Shown here piece by piece: positions 15,001-24,918 of a stretch of DNA of 64,000 nucleotides. The notes beneath the pieces were generated by a model, which made no database searches, was not told where the DNA came from, and saw only the letters and a program-made list of their open reading frames with translations. Made by a program: the position numbers and the translations under genes. Source of the DNA: Diprion similis (Eukaryota; Arthropoda; Insecta; Hymenoptera; Diprionidae); NCBI RefSeq assembly GCF_021155765.1, contig NC_060107.1, positions 912,501-976,500 on the forward strand, given 5' to 3'. Within the stretch, counting starts at the first letter, position 1, and each line of letters opens with the position of its first letter.

Positions 15001-15511
15001 TATCGAGAGTTACAGCTGAAAAACGACAGATTTCCCTTGCAATTTCGCTACTGTTGGTGCCACGCTCTCTTGGATGCTTTTTTCGGATTCCTGAGGGTTC
15101 AATTAGTGGGAAAAGGGTCCTGCAAAACGATTCTGAGGCAAAAAGTTTCCGAGCTCTGAAAATCGCAAAAAAGGAAGGCTAACCCCTTTGGATTTTTTCA
15201 GTCGAAATTTCACCGATTTTGGAGAATAGTTTAATTGATTCTTTGATGCCCTATATCGACGTAATTTTTCGAGAGGAATCGATTGCGCGCAGTCCGAATA
15301 CGCTGCGAGCAACGTATCGAGAGTTACAGCTGAAAAACGAAAGATTTCCTTTGTCATTCCGCTACTGATGATGCCACGCTTTTTCCGATGCTTTTTTCGG
15401 ATTCCTGAGGGTTGAATTAGTGGAAAAAGGGTCCTGCAAAACGATTCTAAGGCAAAAAGTTTCCTAGCACTGAAAATCGCAAAAAAGGAAGGCTAACCCC
15501 TTTGGATTTTT
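1..15511. repeat. 314-bp satellite DNA array, about 49 monomers, higher-order structure
   Basis: The same 314-bp sequence repeats head to tail from the first base to about 15511. Landmarks such as the GATGCCCTATATCGACG block recur every 314 bp, with one 1-bp deletion near 4087. Two classes can be told apart. Class A has TTGCAATTTCGCTACTG, GTGGGAAAAGGG and TTCCGAGCTC. Class B has TTGTCATTCCGCTACTG, GTGGAAAAAGGG and TTCCTAGCAC. They mostly alternate as 628-bp dimers, but AA doublets and an AAA run interrupt this (about 1431-2373, 2687-3001, 8024-8338, 10850-11164). Near-identical blocks recur at 2511 bp (2032 versus 4543) and 2826 bp (8311 versus 11137), that is 8-mer and 9-mer higher-order units. 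The array continues off the left edge. Satellite arrays of this type are usually pericentromeric or heterochromatic; that location is inference. Open frames of 60-111 codons occur on both strands but simply follow the repeat. Confidence 0.97.
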
Positions 15512-15516
15512 CCACA

Positions 15517-15560
15517 AGTCATCGACTCGAAACTTACGGCTGAAAAACACCAAATTTGCA
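15517..15560 (+). repeat. decayed satellite fragment at array edge
   Basis: Immediately after the sharp array boundary, the sequence ATCGACTCGAAACTTACGG followed by CTGAAAAACACCAAATTT resembles the monomer segment CGTATCGAGAGTTACAG followed by CTGAAAAACGACAGATTT, with substitutions and a deletion. It looks like an old, unhomogenised remnant of the array. The rest of 15561-16235 is AT-rich unique sequence with a short ATAC run at 15725-15742; I see no gene in it. Confidence 0.55.
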
Positions 15561-16235
15561 CCGGGTTTCCACAGAGGTGGGTGGGAAAAATCACATACTC
15601 ATAGCTACGAAATCTCATCTCCACTTTATTTAATGAGCCCTAATTCTAGTACAAGTGTTCAGACGTCAGTATACACCACTTGACCAAGTTTCTGAATAGT
15701 ATAATTATACTCTATTGTCGATACATACATACATACATACATTATACTTATAATGATATAGTATACCAATAATTACTTCGATTATATACTCCGCGATATA
15801 ATTAGTATAATATTTTCAGTAGTGTTAAACACTAAAGTTCAAAACACAAAAAACTCCAATACAATGAACGATTATTCCATGAGGAGTCTGACTACTGTAT
15901 AAGGTAAAAGCACTGCGATATATATTGCATCAAGCAGAACATGAACAAAGTTGTATGAGATAGTCATTATTGTAGTTTGTAAGCGCAGTTTTAATCACAG
16001 TCAATGTGCAGGTGCAATGCATCTCCGCAGAATGCGAGGTGAATAATATTATATTGTTACCATATTACGTAACCTGGAATAAAATGAACAACACCCGCAT
16101 AAATTTTTCCGTATTTTCTTCGGATATTCTCGGATGTTGGTCCCTCGATGCACCAAATACCTTTTTTACTGCAATACTTGCGTCCTAATTACTCCAGAAA
16201 GGATTGTTTTAATTGATCTTAAATCGATAAATTTT

Positions 16236-16690
16236 CCCCTTGACAAAAACTGAAGTTAGATTCCTCTGGTTTCATTCAGTCCATTTTGGCAGATTATGAT
16301 AAATGCTGAAACCAATCTCATTATACCCTATATCAATGTAATTTAGCCAGAGGAATCGATTGGGCGCAATGCAAATGCGCAGCTGCAAGCAACGGATCAA
16401 GAGTCACAACCAAAAAATGAAAGATTCCACTCGTTATTTCTCTGCAGCTTGACCTTCGCTTTTTATAAAGTATTTTCCGCATTCCTGAGGGTCGAATTAG
16501 TGGAAATATTCCTGCAAAACGATTCTAAGACGAACAGTTTTCGAGCTCTGAAAATCGCAAAAATGCCAGGACAAGTCCTCTGAATTTTCTCAGTTGTGAA
16601 TGAGCCGAGTTAGAAAAATAGTTAAAGTCATTTTTTGATGCACTTTGTCGGCCTAATTTTGCGAGAGGAATCAATTGCACGCAGTTTGAG
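16236..16690 (+). repeat. diverged satellite monomers (about 1.4 copies) outside the array
   Basis: Many blocks line up in order with the 314-bp satellite: ACCCTATATCAATGTAATTT, AGAGGAATCGATTG, GCAAGCAACGGATCAAGAG, GCATTCCTGAGGGTCGAATT, CCTGCAAAACGATTCTAAG, CGAGCTCTGAAAATCGCAAA, and again GCGAGAGGAATCAATTG. Similarity is clearly lower than between monomers inside the array, as expected for flanking monomers that have escaped homogenisation. The segment ends about 470 bp before the Cdk9 start codon. Confidence 0.85.
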
Positions 16691-16869
16691 CTTGTCATCA
16701 GCTACTGTATCTTGCTTCTTCATTTTTCCAAATTTTTTACACTGGCAATTAACAATTCTAGATTTTTTAATTCTTGGAACACAATTGTAATTGAGATAAA
16801 TTGATTGACCTAACCACGTGGGTTTTGACGAACGGCATTCTGCCATCGCGTCATTTTACGCTGGTCTAA

Positions 16870-17158
16870 ATCCAACAAGTTAACATGGCGGATTGTCATG
16901 TGGGTTCGCTCAAGGAAATCCTTTTTGGGTTCGCTCATTACGGCTTCAGCTTGCTGCAACACCGCGCAGTCTATCTCTATGAATCTATGTATTCTATGCG
17001 CGAAACACGATAGTCGACGTATTTCTGCGAGTATCGATAATCGATACGCAGGTCGTTCCATCAGTGGTCGTTCTAATAGCTGTGCGGTTTTGCTTTCAAT
17101 AGTTTGTCATAGCGCAGTGACCTGATTAATTAAAGTAAGTGAAATACTTGATCGCGCT
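16870..17158 (+). promoter_or_regulatory. probable Cdk9 promoter region with DRE-type element
   Basis: The sequence TATCGATA at 17032-17039 equals the core of the DREF-response element known from insect housekeeping promoters, about 120 bp upstream of the Cdk9 start codon; a second ATCGATA lies directly beside it. An ATGGCGG at about 16894, a YY1/Pho-type core, lies further upstream. There is no obvious TATA box. The sites are seen directly; the promoter role is inference from position. The minus strand here carries an 83-codon open frame (16810-17061) that I do not recognise and do not call as a gene. Confidence 0.5.
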
Positions 17159-19083
17159 ATGAATACAAAGGAAAAGGAGAAGTACATTGAAGAATTCGAC
17201 TTTCCGCACTGCGACGAATCATCGAAGTATGAAAAAGTTGCTAAAATCGGCCAGGGTACTTTCGGGTACGTGATCAATACATGTATTAATAACTTTCACT
17301 TCAAGGTTATGTTTGATTGAATCTTCATTTATTTTTTTACAGAGAAGTGTTCAAAGCGAGGGAAAAGAACTGTAATAAAAAATTCGTTGCAATGAAGAAA
17401 GTTCTCATGGACAACGAGAAAGAAGGGGTAACTATTAGAATTTTCCGTCAGGCCACATTATTTATCTAGTAGCCTTGACTTCGTTCTGTTATACATACAT
17501 TTGCTTTTTTACTCATCATTCCACCCGTGAACAATATGAATAATTTCCAATTTATATTGGGTTCCCAAACCCAGGACTCAATACCCTTTACCACGGTTAT
17601 TGCACTGCGAGTGTTAGTCATCAGCAATATTCCATTTTAACCTCAAAACCATTCACCCAAAATGGTATCATTGTAGTTTCCCATCACTGCGAGTGTTAGT
17701 CATAAGCAATATTCCAATGCAATCTCAAAACTATTTACCTAATATGTTATCATTGCAGTTTCCCATCACAGCACTGAGAGAAATAAGGATACTGCAGTTA
17801 CTGAAGCATGAAAATGTGGTTAATTTAATTGAAATATGCAGAACTCGAGGTATGCTCATCAGAATCGAGTTGCATTGGTTGTGAGAAAACCACAGAATAC
17901 TCAGCGCCTCGTTATGATCTCCTGTTGTTACAGCGGCTCAATACAACCGTTATCGATCGACATTCTACCTGGTGTTCGATTTCTGCGAGCACGATCTAGC
18001 AGGTCTGTTATCCAATGTAAACGTCAAGTTTAGCTTGGGTGAAATAAAGAAAGTCATGCAACAACTACTCAATGGTCTGTACTACATTCATAGTAACAAG
18101 GTGAGTTAGGTTCGTCCAATGTTTCTCTGAAAACCATTTATATCTGCCAAAACTCTTAATTACATTTTCTACGTTCACAGATCTTACACAGAGATATGAA
18201 GGCTGCCAATGTTCTTATAACAAAAAACGGTATATTGAAACTCGCAGATTTTGGACTGGCGCGTGCCTTTAGTGCCAACAAAAACGGTCAAGTAAATCGT
18301 TACACAAACCGTGTTGTAACCCTCTGGTACAGACCACCAGAGCTATTACTGGGAGACAGAAATTATGGTCCGCCGGTAGATCTATGGGGGGCAGGTTGTA
18401 TTATGGCGGAAATGTGGACTAGGTAAATTATTTAGGATTTGAAATAATTTTTTCGCTGTGTTTCCTTTCAGTTTATTTTTAATGGAAACACATTCATACT
18501 GTCAAACTCTTACGAAATCCAGGTCACCAATTATGCAAGGAAACACTGAACAGCAACAGCTCACGCTTATTTCTCAACTATGTGGGTCTGTGACGACCGA
18601 AGTATGGCCCGGAGTTGAAAATTTAGAGTTATTTAACAAGATGGAATTACCCAAAGGACAAAAAAGAAAGGTATACGAATTTTCCAAAAGAATTGAAACA
18701 TGAATTTATTAATTGATTTTCATTGTTAGCAGAATTCCACTTGAATCGATAAATGAAAAATTCTTGTACACCAGGTGAAGGAAAGACTAAAGCCGTATGT
18801 CAAGGACCCCTTTGCTTGCGACCTTTTAGACAAGCTATTAATTCTCGATCCCAGCAAAAGGTACGACTCTGATTCGGCACTGAATCACGATTTTTTCTGG
18901 ACCGACCCGATGCCCTGTGATCTCAGCAAAATGTTGGCTCAGCACACTCAGAGTATGTTCGAGTATTTAGCACCACCGCGACGACCGGGTCACATGCGTC
19001 ATCCGCATCACCCAGTACCTGGAGGTCCTGCCAAGCCAAGTTCGAGTATGGCGGACAGTGGTTATCAGGACCGCGTATTCTAG
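17159..19083 (+). CDS. Cdk9: Cyclin-dependent kinase 9 (P-TEFb kinase subunit), complete, 7 exons
   Basis: Cdk9 with cyclin T forms P-TEFb in the nucleus. It phosphorylates the RNA polymerase II C-terminal domain, NELF and DSIF to release paused polymerase. Exons that splice in frame with GT-AG: 17159-17265, 17343-17427, 17759-17849, 17934-18100, 18181-18422, 18523-18670, 18775-19083; total 1149 nt, 382 residues (human 372). Visible motifs are the glycine loop GQGTFG (31-36), ATP lysine K54, the family-defining PITALRE (66-72), catalytic HRDMKAAN (153-160), DFG (173-175), the T-loop threonine T192 in [16 protein letters not shown], and a C-terminal tail ending DRVF. The start ATG gives the insect-type N-terminus leading to [14 protein letters not shown]. 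It lies 1.6 kb from a satellite array and tail-to-tail with the SMOC gene. Intron 2 carries a duplicated splice acceptor (see findings). Identity is very secure. Confidence 0.97.
17603..17766 (+). repeat. 82-bp tandem duplication spanning the exon 3 splice acceptor
   Basis: Copy 1 (17603-17684) and copy 2 (17685-17766) share CACTGCGAGTGTTAGTCAT, AGCAATATTCCA and ATCATTG(T/C)AGTTTCCCATCAC, with a period of exactly 82 bp. Copy 2 ends with the real Cdk9 exon 3 acceptor (AG at 17757-17758). Copy 1 holds a matching TGTAG acceptor at 17675-17676 followed by the first exon codons and then decay. Confidence 0.85.
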
Positions 19084-21105
19084 AATGTACATAGGCCCAA
19101 CAGACGCTGTTACACAGATACATTATACCTATGTATAGATAGATAGAATTTAGCTAACGCTTTCAAGAAGCGTTGCTGTATGACTGAAACGAGCGATTGA
19201 ATTTCGAGAGTGTCGGACCAGTAGTGATTTTTCTGGCCCAGTTCATATAAATTAGACTGTTATAAGTAATTTTTTTTAAGTCAACACGTGTAATAATATG
19301 CGTAAATATACATTTTCTATATCAATTCAATCATGCTCATTCAATTTCCTCTGTCCTCCACCTATATTTTTCGACTCGTTCCCGATTTTCGAATAAACTT
19401 GCTGCTACTACTCACTGTATGCAGTTCCCACACGAAGGATAATTACCTGATGCAAAATCTTTTTGAGTGGTGCGGTTTTGTTTGAATTGTCCGTTCCGGG
19501 CAAATTCATAAAATATATTTTTTGATAAGATGATGTTGGTTATCATTATTAGATTGTTCGGAGATACGATTTCTGTTTACTTTAGAACAAGTGTACACGA
19601 CAACGTACGTAAATTTATTGTTTATTGCACTCCTTATAAATATAATCGAACAGAAAGCGATTCTGCGCAGTTTTCATCTATATTCTGCGGTAAGAGGTGT
19701 CGGTGGCTAGATTTATGTATAATATCAAACATTGGAATATATCGAATAGTATCTACTTAACTATTATAAAATCAGGCATTGTCGGACTGAGGAAAAATTA
19801 CAATTAAAATGATACAACAGTAAACGAAAAAAAAAAAAAAAAGAAACCGGCTCTGGTCTCAAACAGCTATTTTATACATTATAAGAATATATATTACTAA
19901 AAATACACATGTTATTGGAGATATTGAATGACTCGTCTAGTATTACAGTTTTTGAAATGCAATGCAAGGGTAATGCAATTGAAAAAGTCAAAATACGAGT
20001 ATTAGATCCAACCAATGGACATAGCTAAGCTGTGTGAAGCTGGGAGGTAATTGGTTGATCGTTTAGATATAGATCAAAAGATACGAGAAAAACGATTCGA
20101 TCAATTAAATCCGACTATCTCGGAATCATGTACCCTTATTTGCCGAATAGAATTTAGCGGTACGTAATTGTATGCCAGATTATATAGATTTAAGATATCA
20201 CTTTCTGTGCGATCTATTTCGCGCCAATGTATGTGTCTTTGTGTTAGTATACAGATTGGCTATAACTATATTCTCGTGATTGGCACTATGCAAGGAACTA
20301 CGTCAGGTCGTTAAAAGAACAACCTCGCTCTAATCGCGCTGTGATTAATTGATCGATTGTTTACTCAGATGACCGAACTCGATACATAATAATGTAACGG
20401 TCGTTCCAATCTGCATGTAATATTCCATTGTCCCTGTTACATATTAAACATAACTAGCAGTTATAGGTCGTCTTGTGTTGCACCATACTTATAAATGTAG
20501 TTGCAAATATGGGTATGTATAAATCCTACATATTTACATTTTAGCTAACTCTCTCTCTCTTTTTCTCTCTTTATACTCTTTAATACTTTTATACCGTATT
20601 ACTATTATATTCTACAGGCTTCATGCTTGGTCAAAATTTGAAGAAGAAAAATCGATGAAAATGAAGATAAAAAAAATTACAAAAAAAAATCTCCATCTCG
20701 TTTCAGCTATTGATAAATATTACAATATATAATATAATGTATAAGTATGAGAATAAACCATACACACATATGTATATACCTGTACGTTTAATACACGTAT
20801 TATAAGCTAAACTCATTATGCATCACTGGATATATGTATATGCGTATAGATCTTCATATATATATATAATATAAAAATAAAAATAATTTCAATCGTGGAG
20901 TGCACAATATTTATCGGTGTACGGATTATTAATCCCGCATACCTTACAATCATATATATTATGATATGCACCCACACAAACAAAAAACATGGCATTAAAA
21001 AGAAAGGAAAAAAAACAAAAAACGAAAATCAAAATCGAAACTGGAGATTTCTATAAAGCGACGCGTGACGAGGTGTTTAACATTCAGTAACACAAGCTCT
21101 TTCCT
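19084..21105 (+). other. Cdk9 3' UTR and convergent intergenic region
   Basis: A canonical AATAAA lies at 19392-19397, about 310 bp after the Cdk9 stop codon, and is a plausible polyadenylation signal. The rest is AT-rich, with an A-run near 19830 and CT-rich and AT repeats (20550-20900). It should also contain the 3' UTR of the minus-strand SMOC gene ending at 21106. I see no coding sequence or structured RNA. Confidence 0.5.
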
Positions 21106-24100
21106 CTAATCGGCGATCAAGATCTTGTCGAGCGGATTCGGACCCTTTCTCATCGGTCTTTCCGTATGCGTATTCGCCGGACTGTCTGCTAAAATGAAGT
21201 ACGAATTGTTTATTCATTATACATAGAATCCAAGTTACGAGCCGAATCTAAGCTGTAATTAAAACTGTACTAGATCCCAGTACCTGGCATAACTCGTAGG
21301 GCGTTAAGACAGTTCAACCACTCCGTCATGCTGATTTTCCTGTCGTTATTCACGTCGCAATACCTTGGTAGCTTCTTGCCACATCTTCGTAATTGCTTGT
21401 TGTTCGCGACCATTGTACGGAAGCTTTTCCACTCTTTTCTCTCCAGTACCTACAAGTTTAAAGAGTCTTCAATCGTAGACAAGCACACGTCTTTAATTAC
21501 ACCCAACTCACCTTATTCTTGTTTCTGTCCAGCATAACGAAGTGCCAAGTCGCAACACGCTCTTCGTTCGACGTCTGCCACTTCAGAGTCGTCTCGTCTG
21601 ACTCGGTGCTCGAAGCTTTCATTTTCTTCTGCATCAAGTCCATCAGATCTCGGAGAAATGCTTGCTTCTTCACTTCAGGACATCCTGTAGTTTTAACACA
21701 CAATGTGATATAGGTTCTAAGATTTTCGAATTGAGACAATATGGCGCCAGGAAAAGTAGTCAGCAAAAACTTTGTCCCATCTGTTAGGCTGATTCATGTT
21801 GTTACATTAGATCCGAAAATAGAATGAAGAATAGTTCGACATGTTGGGTGATGAATAAATCAGGGTGACATATTGACTACCTTTCATTGGCCTGTTCGGT
21901 TCCGGCACCGGATTGCAGTTCGGACTTGCATCTTTAACGGACGTGCCAGGAATCGGTTTACCCGTGTCTTGATATACGCACCAGCAGTAACCAGAGTAAC
22001 ATTGCACTTTACTGTATCGTCCGTCGGGCGTACACTGCGGGACGTAGAACTTTGATTCTGCGATCTGCTTCTGATCTTCCAGTACTGAATTTCTATCGGA
22101 GATGCAATCGTTCACTGCCAATCAAGAAGTATAAAATCACTTAAAAGATATGCTGCATATGCTAGAAAAATATTAATTCGTTAATTTTTTACATTATCTT
22201 ACCTTCCGTTTCGTCTGTCGGATCGACAGTTTCGTCAGTAAATATGGGTCGATTGGTTCCTGGATTGCCCATTAAAGCTGACGAACACGAAATGCTCTGG
22301 ATTAGTGATTTCTTACACGAAAATCAAACCGAAGTATTAAATCTGGCAGCGTATTATACTGCTGCCGGACTAGCTCGGCAGTAAATTTTTTGCAAAGATA
22401 AACATACTTTATGCATGAGATACACTGTACAGTGTAAATAAAATTTACGATAAATACAATTGATAGTATAGTCATTCGAGTTTAATGCGTCTCAAACGAT
22501 CATTGTGTACATACATACATACATATCTGTAGTTAGTTCAGTATGGGATTTGGTGCAATTTAGTGTTACAGTGTACACACGTCAAGCCGTCACCACCCAA
22601 TGAAATTTCATAGGTATCTACACAAATACGTTCATACGTGTGTGCAGATATAACGTATCGTGATGAAGCGTACATGCAATAAATTATGGTATTCAAGCAT
22701 TATGAGTATTACGTTATATGTATACGGATAACTCGTGAAGAAAACAGAGTTTAATAAATTTTAGTATATGTATACCTATGTGAACAATTACCAGATACCG
22801 TTTGTATATGCGTATGAAAAATTTTCTTACAATTATACAACAGGCGAAATGTGCCTAATACCTACGGGTGGTGACGCGTTGATCATTATGAAGCTCGGGA
22901 CGGGGGTAGTGCGGAAATTTTGTTTCATAACGGTAGGTATTATAAATTACTCGTGGAAACAATATTTACCCTAACAATAATCTAGGGGCTTGGATGTGTA
23001 ATGAGAAACTTATAATGGGGTGCATATGACAACTTGTACATGAACTCTGACTCATGACTGCATGTAGTATCCACCCCTTAACTATCAAAGGTTCAAGGTG
23101 TAACACGGCAGAGTGATGCGCAGTTGCAAATGATGATTTTGAAAATGATTATTTAACTTAAATGCTTTGCATTAATTCGCACATGAAGCTGCAGCAAAGC
23201 ACACGATAGATATAATATTAAATGCACCGTGAGTCTTTGTAACAGCGAAACGATCCGTGCGCCTGAGGCAGGCAACCGAAGGTACAGCTCATGTTTAGGT
23301 TGAGCACCGCATCCCGCCACGGCCAATCTAAGCGTCTACAACTGGAAGGATGAAAAATTAAATTCTGACAAGGAACTAAGGTAACAATGAGACAACTAAG
23401 AGTATGATTGTGATCAAATTCAGTTATTCATCGTGATAATGGGGCGGCGAGAAACGGTGCCCAACCTAGAGTCGAGGTGTGACTCCGGCTGCCTGTCTGA
23501 GGCGCACGGATCGTTTCGCTGTTAGAAAAACTTACGGTTTATTATTTCTCGTTGAAAATTCGTCGGTATATGACTCATATGCGTTTGGTATCTAGAACTC
23601 TCTGGCTTATACATGTAAGGTAGGTACACACTGCGCTGCGTCAGTTTTCAGGCTTACTACTTGGGTTTGGAGATTGGCATTAAAGGGGATAACAACGTCA
23701 ATATTGTTACAGGGAATTGAGAATTTACCTTGATCAGTAGCGCGAGTCCTCTGGGCCTCAGGGACCTCGGCGCGCTCATCTGCGCCTGGGTTCAGCGACA
23801 AGAACAAACGTACTAAATGATAATAATGATGTCACTCAGCCGACTGGCTTACCTATATAATTGTGTATGTCATTCACATATTGCAATAATCAGCAGCATT
23901 TTAAATAGGGATATAGTTATTACAGCGTATTATAGTACTCAAAATCAAATACATTATCGACAGCAGCAGCAGCAGCAGCAACAACGACGACAACAACAAC
24001 AAAAACAACAGCAACAACAATCATCTATACATCTGTATCTAGGCTACTATATGCATGCTCGACGCAGACGTAGTCGAATCATTTCAACTTCTATGATCGG

Positions 24101-24867
24101 GTTTAGAGGGCATTCAAGCTATCAATAGGCGCGTTAATGGGTCATAAAGTTTGAATATACATATAACAGGGTACGTCCAGATCGCCAACAAAAGCGTATC
24201 GGATTTTTAGCCAATTTTCCATACATGGTAATTTAGCTCTGAGGTATTTTACTCATAGTTTAATTTTCCGAGAGAAGTCTCCCCCGTACGACGAAACTAC
24301 CGTATCTACACATCAGATGTGGTATATACTGCAGACAGCACTAAAGTACTATAATTGTGAGTAAAAACGTAAAAGTTAGATCTGTATACACTACAGGTAC
24401 ATAAAGTATATGTATACATATACTTTACAAGTGCATACATACGTATAGTAGTAGGTGTGACTGCATTGAGTAAGATTATACTATACTAAAGCTGGCATTA
24501 CGTGCACGTCCAAGCATGAAACTGTCAACTCAACGCTTGCTAAATATCGGCGGTGTAAAGTTATACGTACCTATTGCACGAAAAGTTAATAGATGTAAGA
24601 CCCAAAGTAAAGCACGAGCTGCAGCAGGACGAGGAAATCGAAGGAAAGAAAAGGCAATGGCATCAGGCTTTCGTCGAATCTTTCAATTCAATCGGTCGAT
24701 TCGACATTTCAGAAATTAATGTTATCTTCACAGCTGATTCAATTTTCAATAACTTGATCAGTTTCGCTTTCATGGTCTGCAGTTGATGAACCGAAAACGA
24801 TGCACTCTTCGAAGGAGATAACACACGCAGTGATTCGTCTGGTCGGTTAGATGATTCAAGACTGCCT

Positions 24868-24918
<51 letters not shown>

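Noticed and set aside
409..15357. Dozens of 60-111 codon open frames in the repeat array as genes
   Set aside because: They repeat at the satellite period on both strands, match no known protein and vary with monomer class; no promoter or splice evidence.
1..15511. CRISPR array
   Set aside because: The repeat unit is 314 bp without unique spacers, and the genome is eukaryotic.
16810..17061. Minus-strand 83-codon frame as a gene divergent from Cdk9
   Set aside because: No recognisable domain, contains an internal near-repeat (GAGCGAACCCA twice) and overlaps the likely promoter; a real short divergent gene is not excluded.
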